A DNA stretch of 64,000 nucleotides from NCBI RefSeq assembly GCF_020103725.1, contig NZ_JAHXBG010000012.1:124001-188000 (forward strand), read 5' to 3'. Source of the stretch: Hyalangium gracile. GTDB lineage: Bacteria; Myxococcota; Myxococcia; Myxococcales; Myxococcaceae. The notes below the pieces were generated by a model. It did no database searches and had not been told where the DNA came from. It was given only the letters and a program-made list of their open reading frames with translations. Positions 1 through 10,194 of this stretch are shown here, in pieces (within the stretch, counting starts at the first letter, position 1; the number at the start of each line of letters is the position of its first letter). Both the position numbers and the translations under genes were made by a program.

Positions 1-1
1 G

Positions 2-3000
2 CGGGCCTTGCTGGGGACGCTGGGGGCCTTCCGGCAGCCGGAGGCGCTGAAGCTGGCTCAGGAGGTGTTGCTGCAGCTGCTCGAGCGCGAGGGGCTCGTC
101 GAGTCCCTGAGCGTCGAGGAGTGGGAGGCGCGAGAGCGGGCACGGATCGAGGAGGAGGCGCGGCTGGCGGAGGAGGCGCGGCTGGCGGAGGAGCGTCGGC
201 TGGCCGAAGAGGCCCGGCTGGCGGAAGAGGCTCGACTGGCGGAAGAGGCTCGACTGGCCGAGGAGCGACGGCTGGCGGAAGAGGCGCGCTTGGCGGAAGA
301 AGCGCGTCTGGCCGAAGAGGCGCGGCTGGCGGAAGAGGCGCGGCTGGCGGAAGAGGCGCGCAAGGCTGAAGAGGCTCGGCTCGCAGAAGAGCTTCGTCTG
401 GCCGAGGAGCGTCGGCTGGCGGAAGAGGCGCGCAAGGCTGAAGAGGCTCGTCTGGCCGAGGAGCGTCGGCTGGCGGAAGAGGCTCGGCTGGCCGAAGAGG
501 CCCGACTGGCTGAAGAGGCCCGACTGGCTGAAGAGGCTCGGCTCGCAGAAGAGCGTCGTTTGGCGGAAGAGGCCCGGCTCGCGGAAGAGGCGCGATTGGC
601 CGAGGAGGCGCGGCTCGCCGAAGAGGCTCGGCTCGCGGAGGAGAAGCGCCTGGCAGAGGAGGCTCGGCTCGCCGAAGAGGCTCGGCTCGCGGAGGAGAAG
701 CGCCTGGCGGAGGAGAAGCGCCTGGCGGAGGAGGCGCGGCTGGCGGAAGAGCGTCGTCTCGCGGAAGAGGCGCGATTGGCTGAAGAGCGCCGGCTGGCCG
801 AAGAAGCTCGTCTGGCGGAGGAGGCGCGGCTCGCTGAAGAGCGGCGCTTGGCCGAAGAGGCCCGGCTGGCGGAAGAGGCTCGGCTGGCGGAAGAGGCGCG
901 GCTGGCCGAAGAGCGTCGTTTGGCGGAAGAGGCTCGTCTGGCGGAGGAGGCTCGTCGCGCTGAAGAGGCCCGTCTGGAGGAAGAACGCCGGCTGGCGGAA
1001 GAGGCTCGACTGGCCGAAGAGGCGCGGATTGCTGAAGAGAAGCGTCTGGCCGAGGAGGCTCGCCTAGCTGAAGAAGCGCGGCTGGCGGAAGAGGCTCGGC
1101 TCGCGGAGGAGCGTCGTCTGGCCGAAGAGGCCCGGCTGGCGGAAGAGGCTCGCCTCGCGGAGGAGCAGCGTCTGGCTGAAGAGGCCCGACTGGCCGAAGA
1201 GGCCCGCCTGGCTGAAGAGGCCCGATTGGCTGAAGAGGCCCGCCTGGCTGAAGAGGCCCGGTTGGCCGAGGAGCGTCGTCTGGCCGAAGAGGCCCGGCTG
1301 GCTGAAGAGGCCCGTCGAGCCGAGGAGGAGCGTCTGGCTGAAGAGGCCCGGCAGGCTGAAGCGGCTCGCCTGGCTGAGGAGGCGCGACTCGCAGAAGAGA
1401 GGCGCCTTGCGGAAGAAGCGCGTCTGGCCGAGGAGGCTCGTCGCGCTGAAGAGGAGCGCCTGGCTGAAGAGGCCCGTCAAGCCGAGGAGGCCCGTCTCGC
1501 GGAGGAGCGAAGGCTGGCTGAAGAGGCACGACTGGCCGAGGAGGCTCGGCTCGCCGAAGAGGCACGACTGGCCGAGGAGGCTCGGCTAGCTGAGGAGGCC
1601 CGGCTAGCTGAGGAAGCGCGTCGGGCGGAAGAGGTTCGCCTCGAGGAAGAACGTCGGCTGGCGGAAGAGGCTCGGCTGGCTGAAGAGGCTCGCCTCGCGG
1701 AGGAAGCGCGTCGGGCTGAAGAAGCGCGTCTGGCGGAAGAGGCTCGGCTGGCCGAAGAGGCTCGACTGGCTGAAGAGGCCCGGCAGGAGGAAGAGCGTCG
1801 TCTGGCGGAAGAGGCTCGACTGGCTGAAGAAGCGCGGCTGGCCGAAGAGGCGCGGCTGGCCGAAGAGGCTCGCCAGGCCGAGGAGAAGCGTCTGGCGGAA
1901 GAGGCGCGTCAGGCGGAAGAGGCTCGGTTGGCCGAAGAGGCCCGACTGGCAGAAGAGGCTCGACTGGCTGAAGAGGCCCGGCAGGAGGAAGAGCGTCGTC
2001 TGGCTGAAGAAGTGCGGCTGGCCGAAGAGGCGCGCCAGGCTGAGGAGAAGCGTCTGGCGGAAGAGGCTCGACTGGCAGAAGAGGCTCGACTGGAGGAAGA
2101 GCGTCGTCTGGCGGAAGAGGCCCGACTGGCTGAAGAAGCGCGGCTGGCCGAAGAGGCGCGGCTGGCCGAAGAGGCTCGCCAGGCCGAGGAGAAGCGCCTG
2201 GCGGAAGAGGCGCGTCAGGCGGAAGAGGCTCGGTTGGCCGAAGAGGCCCGACTGGCGGAAGAGGCGCGCTTGGCCGAAGAGGCCCGGCTGGCGGAGGAGG
2301 CTCGTCGAGCCGAGGAAGCTCGTATCGAGGAAGAGCGACGGCTGGCGGAAGAGGCTCGACTGGCCGAAGAGGCGCGGATCGCTGAAGAGAAGCGTCTGGC
2401 TGAGGAGGCTCGCCTAGCTGAAGAAGCGCGGCTAGCTGAAGAGACTCGTCGCGCTGAGGAAGCCCGGCAGGAGGAAGCTCGTCGGGCTGAAGAGGCGCGC
2501 TTGGCCGAAGAGGCTCGGTTGGCTGAAGAGGCCCGACTGGCCGAAGAGGCCCGACTGGCCGAAGAAGCTCGTCGAGCTGAAGAGGCGCGTCAGGCCGAAG
2601 AGGCTCGGTTGGCTGAAGAGGCTCGTCAGGCCGAAGAAATGCGCTTGGCCGAAGAGGCCCGGCTGGCCGAAGAGGCTCGGCTCGCGGAGGAGCGGCGTCT
2701 GGCGGAAGAGGCCCGCTTGGCCGAAGAGGCGCGTCAGGCCGAAGAGGCCCGGTTGGCAGAAGAGGCGCGTCAGGCCGAAGAGGCTCGGTTGGCCGAAGAG
2801 GCTCGGTTGGCCGAAGAGGCTCGGTTGGCCGAAGAGGCTCGGTTGGCCGAAGAGGCTCGCCAGGCTGAAGAGGCTCGGCTGGCGGAGGAAGCGCGTCAGG
2901 CCGAAGAGGCTCGGTTGGCTGAAGAGGCGCGTCAGGCCGAAGCAGCGCGTCAGGCCGAAGAGGCTCGCCAGGCAGAGGAGGTTCGCCAGGCAGAGGAGGC

Positions 3001-6000
3001 TCGCCAGGCAGAGGAGGTTCGTCAGGCAGAGGACCTCCGCCTCGCCGAAGAGCGGCGTCTGGCGGAGGAAGCCCGGCAAGCCGAGGATGCGCGTCAGGAC
3101 AAGGATCGGCTCCTGGCGGAAGCCGCGCGGCTGGCGAAGGACCTTCGTCAGGCGGCCGAGGCCGCTCGGCTGGAAGAGGAAGCTCGTCTGGCCGACGAGG
3201 CCCAACAGGCCGAAGCAGCCCGTCAGGCCGAGGAAGCCATCGTCGAGCAGGAGCGCCGCCGCGCCAAGGAGGCGCGCCTGCTGGAGAAGGCTCGCCGCGC
3301 CGCGGAAGAGGCGCGTCAGGCGGAGCAGTTCCCAGCCCCCGCTGATCCCTTCCTGGATGAGGAGGCCCGCCGCGAGGAAGAGCAGCGCCAGGCCAAGGAA
3401 GCCCGTCTGGCGGAGAAGGCGCGTCAGGCCGCGGAGTCGGCTCCGCTCCAGGAGCAGACCGAGCCCGAAGAGGAAGTCCTCGCGCTCGAGGAGGTGCTCC
3501 CGGTCGAGGAGACAGCGCCCGCGGACGCGCCGAGCCCCTTCGAGCAAGCGCGGCTGGCCGAAGACGCCCGCCAGGCCGAGGAAGCCCCTCTGGCGGAGGA
3601 ACTGCGTCTGGCTGCCGAGGCCCGTCAGGCCGCCGAGGCTGCACATCCCGTGGAGGCCGCGCCCCAGCCCGAGGCTACGCCGCAGGACGAGGAGTCTCTG
3701 CGCGAGGAAGAGCGCCGCCGAGCCAAGGAGGCACGACTGGCGGCCAAGGCCCGGCGAATCGCGGAGGCCGCCCAGCTCGCGGAGCCCGCCAGTGGCAACG
3801 AAGCGCCTCCAGACGACAGGCGGCATGTCGAGGAGGTCCACCTCGACGATGCCGTCCTGCTGATGGAGGAGGCGCGCCAGGCGGAGCTCCACGCCGAGGA
3901 GGCCCGACTCGCGGAAGAGGCCCGCCAGGCCGAAGGAGCGCGTCTGGCCGAGGAGCTGCGTCAGGCCGCCGAGGCGCGTCAGGCCGCCGAGGCCGCGCGG
4001 TGGCACGGAACCCGTCCGGCGGAGGAGCCCTCGACCGCCGTCGATCCGTTCGCCGATCCCTTCGAGGATGAGGAGACCCGCCTCGCGGAGGAGCGGCGTC
4101 GATCCAAGGAAGCCCGACTGGCGGAGAAGGCGCGCCGCGCCGCGGAGTCGGATCCGTTCGCGGAACCCGCACAGCCCGAGGAGGTGATCGAGCCGGTCGC
4201 CCTGGACGACGGGGACTTCATCGCCGAGGAAGCCCCGGCCCCGGCTCCGGCGGCGTCCATCACCGACTTCTCCTGGTCCGATGCCATCCCGCACCCGGAG
4301 CCCGCGCCCCAGGAGCCCTTGCTCTCGGAGAACAAGGAGGCCCTGCGCCATGCGCGACAGCAGGCGGAGGCCGCGCTCCTCCACGACCTGGAGGAGGCGC
4401 AGCGGCGCACGGTAGCGCCTCGGGTCGACTCCTGGCTCACCGAGGAGCCCGTGCGCGCCGCCAGGTCCGCCACGGCGGCGGACGACGCTCCCCAGGAGCC
4501 ACTCGCCACCCCGGCGCAGCCCTCGCCGTTCGAGCCCGAGCCCCAGGCGGCTGCCGCCCAGTCCTCGTCCACGGATCGCACGACGGAGGAAGTCGATCTG
4601 GACCAGGACATGTGGAGCGATCTCGTCCCCTTCATGGAGCCACCCGGCACCGGGCTCCAGGCTCCTCCGCCCGCCACGGCGGCCGCGCCGAGCCAGGCCG
4701 TCGCTCCGCGCGCGCCAACCCCCGCGCCCCTCCCGGTGGCACCAGCCGTCACCGCGCGCCCCACGCCCCCTCCCAGCCAGCCCTCTCGTTCGGGGCCGGA
4801 CACTCGCCCGGCCGGCGAGGACGACCTGTGGCGCATCGTCACCTTCGACGAGACGGAGATCCCCACCAACCTCTCCGCCTCCTTCGAGGCCGCCCTGAAC
4901 AAGGTGGAGTCCCACCTGGAGTCGCTCGTCCAGGAGGAAGTCCCCCAGGCAGGAGCCGATGTAGGTGAACCTCCCGGGGCGGTTTCTCCCCAGCCGACCT
5001 CCGCCGTGGGCGGTTTCCCACCTCCCCCTGGTGACAAGGCCTCGGCAACTGGCCAGACTGCGAGCAACACCCCATCCGCGAGAGCCCTGGACGATGAGCT
5101 CGACGGGCTGGATGATCTCAGTGATCTAGACGATTGGGACTTCGACGAGGACGACGTGGCGGGAGATCCCTCCAACCCTGACGAAGCGGCTCGGCAGCGG
5201 CGGCAACGCCTGTTGCGCCGCGCCATGGAGAACATGGGCGCCCTGGGCGCCCGGCCGGATGCCCCGGTCGGAGCCGTCGCCGTCAACCCGGCCCCCGAGC
5301 CCGTGGCGGCTCCTGCTCCAGCGGCGCCTCCGCCCGGCGCGGAGGACTCCGGGCTCGCGCAGCAGATCGAGCAGCGCTTCTCCGAGCTGCAGAACAAGCC
5401 CGACCACTTCGCCATCCTCGGCGTCACGGCGGACACGCCTCGCGACCAGGTGAAGGCGTCGTTCCTCAGCCTGGCCAAGGTCTTCCACCCGGACCGCCTG
5501 CCGCCCTCGCTGCCGCACCTGGCGCCGAAGATGACCTCCGTCTTCGAGGCCATCCGCGAGGCGTACGAGATCCTCTACGACGACGCCAAGCGCGCCGCGT
5601 ACGTGGAGAGCCTGAAGAAGGCGGCGGCTCCCAAGCCTCCTCCGTCCCCGTCCGCGCCGGGCATGAGTCCCGGCGGCAAGGGCACCTCGGGCAGCGACCC
5701 TGGGGATCTCTTCAAGATGGGGGAGATCTTCTTCCGCAAGCGGGACTTCGTGGCCTCCGCGACCCACTTCGAGCGCGCCTACGCGCTGGAGCCCAAGCCC
5801 GTCTACCTGGCCGCGCTCGCCTGGACGATCTACATGGATCCCCAGCGCAAGGCGGAGGTGGCCAAGGCCAAGCAGATGATGGCCGAGGCCATCAAGGCCG
5901 ATCCCAACTGTGATCGGGCTCACTACCAGCTGGGGGTCATCGCCCGCGTCGAGGGCGACGGCGAGCGGGCCGAGCGCCACTTCCGCGAGGCGGTGCGCGC

Positions 6001-6094
6001 CAATCCCAAGCACCTGGAAGCCAACCAGGAGCTGCGGCTCATCGAGATGCGGAAGAAGAACACCCCTCCTCCCAAGAAGGGTTTCTTCCGCTGA
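2..6094 (+). CDS. Giant AEEARL-repeat helical protein with C-terminal J domain and TPRs (5' end outside window)
   Basis: The frame is open to the left window edge, so the N-terminus is missing; the first possible start inside the window is a TTG at 8. About 2,030 residues are visible. Residues about 45-1035 are an almost uninterrupted hexapeptide repeat (L-A-E-E-A-R and variants with Q, K or R at the last positions). Then comes a longer Glu/Ala/Pro-rich linker with scattered repeat remnants to about residue 1600, and an acidic patch (LDGLDDLSDLDDWDFDEDD). A J domain lies at about 1798-1868 with the HPD tripeptide (VFHPDRLP), and two or three TPRs finish the protein (about 1900-2028). J domains stimulate Hsp70 ATPase activity, so a DnaK-type partner is inferred. 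No signal peptide can be judged because the start is missing. The next gene, also a TPR protein, follows after 152 bp on the same strand. Confidence 0.85.
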   Translation, partial: RALLGTLGAFRQPEALKLAQEVLLQLLEREGLVESLSVEEWEARERARIEEEARLAEEARLAEERRLAEEARLAEEARLAEEARLAEERRLAEEARLAEEARLAEEARLAEEARLAEEARKAEEARLAEELRLAEERRLAEEARKAEEARLAEERRLAEEARLAEEARLAEEARLAEEARLAEERRLAEEARLAEEARLAEEARLAEEARLAEEKRLAEEARLAEEARLAEEKRLAEEKRLAEEARLAEERRLAEEARLAEERRLAEEARLAEEARLAEERRLAEEARLAEEARLAEEARLAEERRLAEEARLAEEARRAEEARLEEERRLAEEARLAEEARIAEEKRLAEEARLAEEARLAEEARLAEERRLAEEARLAEEARLAEEQRLAEEARLAEEARLAEEARLAEEARLAEEARLAEERRLAEEARLAEEARRAEEERLAEEARQAEAARLAEEARLAEERRLAEEARLAEEARRAEEERLAEEARQAEEARLAEERRLAEEARLAEEARLAEEARLAEEARLAEEARLAEEARRAEEVRLEEERRLAEEARLAEEARLAEEARRAEEARLAEEARLAEEARLAEEARQEEERRLAEEARLAEEARLAEEARLAEEARQAEEKRLAEEARQAEEARLAEEARLAEEARLAEEARQEEERRLAEEVRLAEEARQAEEKRLAEEARLAEEARLEEERRLAEEARLAEEARLAEEARLAEEARQAEEKRLAEEARQAEEARLAEEARLAEEARLAEEARLAEEARRAEEARIEEERRLAEEARLAEEARIAEEKRLAEEARLAEEARLAEETRRAEEARQEEARRAEEARLAEEARLAEEARLAEEARLAEEARRAEEARQAEEARLAEEARQAEEMRLAEEARLAEEARLAEERRLAEEARLAEEARQAEEARLAEEARQAEEARLAEEARLAEEARLAEEARLAEEARQAEEARLAEEARQAEEARLAEEARQAEAARQAEEARQAEEVRQAEEARQAEEVRQAEDLRLAEERRLAEEARQAEDARQDKDRLLAEAARLAKDLRQAAEAARLEEEARLADEAQQAEAARQAEEAIVEQERRRAKEARLLEKARRAAEEARQAEQFPAPADPFLDEEARREEEQRQAKEARLAEKARQAAESAPLQEQTEPEEEVLALEEVLPVEETAPADAPSPFEQARLAEDARQAEEAPLAEELRLAAEARQAAEAAHPVEAAPQPEATPQDEESLREEERRRAKEARLAAKARRIAEAAQLAEPASGNEAPPDDRRHVEEVHLDDAVLLMEEARQAELHAEEARLAEEARQAEGARLAEELRQAAEARQAAEAARWHGTRPAEEPSTAVDPFADPFEDEETRLAEERRRSKEARLAEKARRAAESDPFAEPAQPEEVIEPVALDDGDFIAEEAPAPAPAASITDFSWSDAIPHPEPAPQEPLLSENKEALRHARQQAEAALLHDLEEAQRRTVAPRVDSWLTEEPVRAARSATAADDAPQEPLATPAQPSPFEPEPQAAAAQSSSTDRTTEEVDLDQDMWSDLVPFMEPPGTGLQAPPPATAAAPSQAVAPRAPTPAPLPVAPAVTARPTPPPSQPSRSGPDTRPAGEDDLWRIVTFDETEIPTNLSASFEAALNKVESHLESLVQEEVPQAGADVGEPPGAVSPQPTSAVGGFPPPPGDKASATGQTASNTPSARALDDELDGLDDLSDLDDWDFDEDDVAGDPSNPDEAARQRRQRLLRRAMENMGALGARPDAPVGAVAVNPAPEPVAAPAPAAPPPGAEDSGLAQQIEQRFSELQNKPDHFAILGVTADTPRDQVKASFLSLAKVFHPDRLPPSLPHLAPKMTSVFEAIREAYEILYDDAKRAAYVESLKKAAAPKPPPSPSAPGMSPGGKGTSGSDPGDLFKMGEIFFRKRDFVASATHFERAYALEPKPVYLAALAWTIYMDPQRKAEVAKAKQMMAEAIKADPNCDRAHYQLGVIARVEGDGERAERHFREAVRANPKHLEANQELRLIEMRKKNTPPPKKGFFR
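149..3120 (+). repeat. 18-bp coding tandem repeat (hexapeptide AEEARL), about 160 copies
   Basis: Nearly 3 kb of DNA repeats an 18-bp unit encoding L-A-E-E-A-R. Copies differ mostly at synonymous positions (GAA/GAG, CGG/CGC/CGT/CGA, CTG/TTG/CTC) and by a few substitutions such as R to K or Q and A to R (AEERRL). Protein conservation with synonymous scatter suggests selection on the helix, not a recent expansion. The period of six does not match the 3.5-residue spacing of a coiled coil. Confidence 0.9.
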
Positions 6095-6246
6095 ACATCC
6101 ACCAGCCAGGCATTCGTGCCCCTGCTCGACGGGTAGGGGGAGGAGCCGGCCAAACCATTGACATGCCTGGAGATTGGGCGTGATCATCCCGCGACTCCTG
6201 GGCGTCGGGCTCCTCGTGAGCCGTCCGTAGGGAAAGGCAACCGAAC

Positions 6247-9138
6247 GTGGCCAAGCAGCACCTGCTCCTGGTCGATGGTGACGCGAAGAGCCTTCGCGTG
6301 ATGGAGGTCAGCCTGAAGAAGGCGGGCTTCTCCGTGACGACGGCCATTCACGGCAAGGACGCACTCGAGAAGGTTCAGATCAGTCCGCCGGATCTCGTGT
6401 TGGCCGATACGAAGATGCCGGAGATGGACGGCTTCGAGCTGTGCAAGTCGCTCAAGTCGGATGAGCGCTTCAAGCACATCCCCTTCGTCTTCCTGACGAA
6501 CCAGAAGTCGGTCGAGTTCAAGGTCCGCGGCCTGGAGCTCGGTGGCGACGACTACCTGACGAAGCCGATCTACATCAAAGAGATCGTCACCCGCGTGAAG
6601 ATGATCCTCCAGAAGGCGGAGAAGGAGAGGATCGAGAAGCGCGAGACGACCAAGGGCGGCTTTTCCGGCAGCCTGGCCGACATGGGCGTGGTGGACCTGG
6701 TCCAGACGTTCGAGATCGGCCGCAAGACGGGCACCATCTCCATCCAGGGCGAGCGCGTCGGCGCCATCTACTTCAAGGAGGGCCGCGTCATCGACGCGGA
6801 GCTGGGGCGCCTCAAGGGTGAGAACGCGTTCTACCGGATGCTGAACACCTTCGAGGGCCAGTTCGAGGTGCAGTTCACCCCGCTGGACCGGCCCGAGCGC
6901 ATCGAGGTCTCCACCCAGGGCCTGCTCATGGAGGGCATGCGCCGGCTGGACGAGTGGGGCCGCATGCTCGAGCAGCTGCCGCCGCTCGAGACGGTGTTCG
7001 AGATCGACTACCACCAGCTGGCCGAGCGCCTGTCGGAGATCCCCGACGAGGTGAACGGGCTTTTGCGCCTGTTCGACGGCAAGCGCACCCTGAGCCGCGT
7101 GGTGGAGGACTCGGACTTCGAGGACCTGGCCGCGCTGGGCATCATCAGCAAGCTGTACTTCGAGGGGCTGATCCGCGAGCTGGGCAACGTGTCGCAGGAG
7201 CCCATCCAGAGCGGCAAGCCTGGCATCGAGGAGTGGCTGCACGCGTCGGCGCCGCTGCCTCCGCCGCCGCCCGCGCCTACGCCCGAGCCTCCCGCCACCG
7301 AGCCGGTGGCGGATCCCGCCGCGGCCACGGCCGCCGTGCCGCCGCCTCCGGCCATCTCCGCGGTGGCGCCGCCTCCTCCGCCCGCCGCGCCTGCCGCGCA
7401 GGCCTCCGAGACGAAGCCTCCCGCGCCTCCGGCGCCTGCCGCGGTGGAGCCTCCGCCGGCGCCCGCCGCCAGCGCCCCGCCGCCGCCTCCTCCTGCCGCG
7501 GGGCAGCCCTCGGCCCAGCCGGCCAATGTCGTCGTCTTCCAGCCGCGGCCCAAGCGCGCCAGCAGCGCGCCCACGGTGGAGACGCCGACCGTGCAGTCGT
7601 CCGTGCCGTCTCCGCCTTCGGATGAGTCCTCCTCGTTCCTCGTGGAGCCTCCGCCCGAGCACCGCGCGCAGGAGCATGCGCGGCGCAGCCTGCTGCTGGA
7701 CTGGAGCCGCGTGGACACCGATGGCCTGGGCTCGGCGAGCACCTGGGCGCCGATTCCCGCGTGGGCTCCGGGAGGTCGTGCCGCCGCTCAGGCCAGCGCT
7801 TCGTCCCACTCGCACGGCTCGCCGTCGGCCGAGGCGACTCCGCCGGCTGCCGCGAGCACGGCGGACGCGTCCCAGGATCCGAACGGCGCTGGAAGGGCTC
7901 CCATCTTCGGTGGGGCCGCCATCGGTCCCAACCCGCTGCCGCCGGTTCCGCCGCCTCCTCCGTCACCGCCGTCTTCCGAGGTGACGCATGTGACGGCGCC
8001 TGTGTCGGCGAGCACTCCCATCCCCGTGGAGGAGGAGGCTCCGGCGCAGCCACCGGCGCAGCTGGCGCTCCCGCCGTACCCGGGGCATGGCGCTCCGGCC
8101 GCTCCGGAGCCCGAGCCGAAGACTCCGCCGACGTCTCCTCCGACGCTCACGCCCGTGCCGGCGGCCGCCGCGCCCAAGCCGGCGCCGAAGCGCGAGGACC
8201 CGCCGCTGCCCACGCTGGACTTCAAGACGCCGCCGGCGCCGGCTCCCACGCCTGCGAAGCCGGTGTCGGCGCCCGCGTCCAAGAAGGACACGGAGGCCGA
8301 TGATGCGGCGCTCGCCAGCGCGGTGAAGCCCAAGCGGACGGGCCTCTTCATCGGCATCGGCGTCGCGGCGATCGTCGCCGTGGCCGCCGTGGTGATGGGC
8401 ACTCGCGACTCGGGCACCTCCGGGCCGACGACGAAGCCGCCGGAGCAGACCGATCCTCAGACGAAGCGCCCCGACGCGCCGGAGACGAAGCCCCCCGAGG
8501 CGCCGGAGACGAAGGCTCCCGAGACGCCGGAGACGAAGCCTCCCGAGGCGGTGGTGAAGGAGCCTGCGTCCGCCCCGACGGAGGCGGGCACGGTGGCCGC
8601 GCGGCCGGAAGACGCGGCGAAGACGCCGGAGACGCCCAAGCCGCCGGAGACGGCTCAGCCCACGGAGACGCCCAAGCCCACGGTGGCCGAGACGGCGAAG
8701 CCCACGGAGCCGGAGGAGCCGCCCGAGCCGCCCGCGGACACCTCGAAGCCCGTCGATCTGGAGGCCGAGTATGCGAGCTCCATCCGGCAGGCGCGCTCGG
8801 CCATCGCCTCGGACAACTACAAGCTCGCCGCGTCGAAGTTCCGCAAGGCCCTGCGGGCCAGGCCGGGCTCGAGCGAGGCCAAGGAGGGGCTGGGCTTCTC
8901 CCTGGTGATGGGCAGCACGAGCGACTCCGCCTATCGCGAGGCGGCGCGGCTGCTGCAGGACGTGGTCAAGGACAAGGACACCAACGCCCGGGCGTGGTTC
9001 GCCCTGGGCATGGCGCTCCAGGTGACCCAGCAGAATAACCAGGCGGTCGCGGCTTATAAGAAGTACCTTGCCATGGAGCCCTCCGGGAAGTTCGCCGCCG
9101 ACGTGCGCCTCGCGCTCAAGCAGCTGGGCGGCAAGTAG
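6247..9138 (+). CDS. Response regulator receiver-PATAN (DUF4388)-TPR protein with one membrane segment
   Basis: This 963-residue protein starts at GTG 6247, with an AGGGAAAGG ribosome-binding site about 10 bp upstream. Residues about 4-118 form a CheY-like receiver: the acidic pair is at VDGDAK, the phospho-acceptor Asp is in [12 protein letters not shown] (near residue 58), and the conserved Lys is in LTKPI. Residues about 135-230 are a DUF4388/PATAN domain ([20 protein letters not shown], then ...TGTISIQ...[11 protein letters not shown]), followed by a small winged-helix-like segment ([20 protein letters not shown]). A roughly 370-residue Pro/Ala-rich linker leads to one hydrophobic helix at about 699-718 ([17 protein letters not shown]), a Pro/Thr/Glu-rich stretch, and TPRs (about 840-960). 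The receiver would sit in the cytoplasm and the TPRs beyond the membrane. Such PATAN proteins in myxobacteria are often linked to motility or polarity; the partner is not visible here. Confidence 0.85.
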   Translation: MAKQHLLLVDGDAKSLRVMEVSLKKAGFSVTTAIHGKDALEKVQISPPDLVLADTKMPEMDGFELCKSLKSDERFKHIPFVFLTNQKSVEFKVRGLELGGDDYLTKPIYIKEIVTRVKMILQKAEKERIEKRETTKGGFSGSLADMGVVDLVQTFEIGRKTGTISIQGERVGAIYFKEGRVIDAELGRLKGENAFYRMLNTFEGQFEVQFTPLDRPERIEVSTQGLLMEGMRRLDEWGRMLEQLPPLETVFEIDYHQLAERLSEIPDEVNGLLRLFDGKRTLSRVVEDSDFEDLAALGIISKLYFEGLIRELGNVSQEPIQSGKPGIEEWLHASAPLPPPPPAPTPEPPATEPVADPAAATAAVPPPPAISAVAPPPPPAAPAAQASETKPPAPPAPAAVEPPPAPAASAPPPPPPAAGQPSAQPANVVVFQPRPKRASSAPTVETPTVQSSVPSPPSDESSSFLVEPPPEHRAQEHARRSLLLDWSRVDTDGLGSASTWAPIPAWAPGGRAAAQASASSHSHGSPSAEATPPAAASTADASQDPNGAGRAPIFGGAAIGPNPLPPVPPPPPSPPSSEVTHVTAPVSASTPIPVEEEAPAQPPAQLALPPYPGHGAPAAPEPEPKTPPTSPPTLTPVPAAAAPKPAPKREDPPLPTLDFKTPPAPAPTPAKPVSAPASKKDTEADDAALASAVKPKRTGLFIGIGVAAIVAVAAVVMGTRDSGTSGPTTKPPEQTDPQTKRPDAPETKPPEAPETKAPETPETKPPEAVVKEPASAPTEAGTVAARPEDAAKTPETPKPPETAQPTETPKPTVAETAKPTEPEEPPEPPADTSKPVDLEAEYASSIRQARSAIASDNYKLAASKFRKALRARPGSSEAKEGLGFSLVMGSTSDSAYREAARLLQDVVKDKDTNARAWFALGMALQVTQQNNQAVAAYKKYLAMEPSGKFAADVRLALKQLGGK

Positions 9139-9149
9139 GGGCGGGGGCT

Positions 9150-9167
9150 CAGGCCCTCGAGGGCCTG
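9150..9167. promoter_or_regulatory. Perfect 18-bp palindrome immediately upstream of the tsaD ribosome-binding site
   Basis: CAGGCCCTCGAGGGCCTG is its own reverse complement. It lies 12 bp after the preceding stop codon, and its last G is the first base of the GGAAGG Shine-Dalgarno of tsaD. As RNA it folds to a 7-bp stem with a TCGA tetraloop. It could be a weak terminator for the upstream gene, a translational control hairpin or an operator. No U-tract follows, which weakens the terminator reading. Confidence 0.5.
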
Positions 9168-9180
9168 GAAGGTCACTGCC

Positions 9181-10179
9181 TTGCTCGTACTGGGACTGGA
9201 AACCAGCTGTGATGAGACCGCCGCCGCCCTCGTGGAGGACGGCCGGCGCGTGCTCTCGGATGTCGTCTCGACGCAGGTGGACATCCACCGTCGCTGGGGC
9301 GGCGTGGTTCCGGAGCTCGCCAGCCGCAACCACATCGTCCAGGTGATGCCGGTGCTCCACGAGGCGCTCACGCGCGCGGGCAAGACGCTGGACGACGTGG
9401 ACCTCATCGCCGTCACCTCGGGGCCGGGGCTGATTGGCGCCCTGCTGGTGGGCGTGCAGGTGGCCAAGTCCCTGAGCCTGGCCACCGGCAAGCCCTTCGT
9501 GGGGGCCAACCACCTGGAGGGCCACCTGCTCGCCATCCGGCTGCTGGAGGATGCGCCGGAGCCGCCGTTCCTCGGGCTGGTCGTCTCGGGCGGGCACACG
9601 AGCCTCTACGAGGTGCAGGACTACGGGCGCTACCGCCTGGTGGGCAGCACGCGCGACGACGCGGCCGGCGAGGCGTACGACAAGACGGCGCGGATCCTCG
9701 GCCTGCCGTATCCGGGCGGGCTGCCTATCGATCAGCTGGCGCAGAAGGGCGATCCGCAGGCCATCCACTTCCCGCGCGCGCTGCCGCAGCCGGACACGTT
9801 CGACGTGTCCTTCTCCGGGTTGAAGACGTCGGTGCTGAACCACGTGCGCAAGCACGGCGTGCCGGAGGGGCAGGCGCTGGCGGACCTGTGCGCCTCGTTC
9901 CAGGAGGCGGTGGCGGACGCGCTGTCGAAGAAGTTCATCGCCGCGGGGCGGCGGCTGGGGCTGCAGCGGCTGGTGGTGTGTGGAGGAGTGGCGGCGAACT
10001 CGCGGCTGCGCTCGCTGTGCCTGGAGCGGGCCGAGGAGCGAGGCCTGAAGCTCTACCTGCCGCCGGTGCGGCTGTGCACGGACAACGGGGCCATGATCGC
10101 GGTGGCTGGGTACGAGGCCTGGCGTCGCGGGCTGCGAGGGGACTTCAAGCTCGCGGCGGATCCGGCCTGGCGGATGTGA
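9181..10179 (+). CDS. tsaD: tRNA N6-threonylcarbamoyladenosine transferase TsaD
   Basis: TsaD transfers the threonylcarbamoyl group of TC-AMP to A37 of ANN-decoding tRNAs in the cytoplasm, together with TsaB and TsaE. The 332-residue length is normal. The start is TTG 9181 with GGAAGG upstream; the N-terminus MLVLGLETSCDETAAAL is the family signature. The metal-binding histidines are in GANHLEGH (H-x3-H), and the ASKHA-fold glycine motifs SGGHTSLYE, SFSGLKTSVL and CGGVAANSRLR are present, with the terminal acidic metal ligand in LCTDNGAM. rsmA follows after only 15 bp, so the two are probably co-transcribed. Function is firm. Confidence 0.97.
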   Translation: MLVLGLETSCDETAAALVEDGRRVLSDVVSTQVDIHRRWGGVVPELASRNHIVQVMPVLHEALTRAGKTLDDVDLIAVTSGPGLIGALLVGVQVAKSLSLATGKPFVGANHLEGHLLAIRLLEDAPEPPFLGLVVSGGHTSLYEVQDYGRYRLVGSTRDDAAGEAYDKTARILGLPYPGGLPIDQLAQKGDPQAIHFPRALPQPDTFDVSFSGLKTSVLNHVRKHGVPEGQALADLCASFQEAVADALSKKFIAAGRRLGLQRLVVCGGVAANSRLRSLCLERAEERGLKLYLPPVRLCTDNGAMIAVAGYEAWRRGLRGDFKLAADPAWRM

Positions 10180-10194
10180 AGGAGGAAGTGACGG

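Noticed and set aside
149-3120. CRISPR array or satellite DNA
   Set aside because: The 18-bp periodicity is in frame, without spacers, and protein-level conserved.
2432-4915. An 827-codon open frame antisense to the repeat protein
   Set aside because: It mirrors the AEEARL repeat (LFGLTRLFSQPS-type repeats) and has no domain; GC-rich codon bias keeps the opposite strand open.
6158-6186. TTGACA as a -35 element upstream of the receiver gene
   Set aside because: No acceptable -10 at 16-18 bp (TGATCA is a poor match), so not called a promoter.
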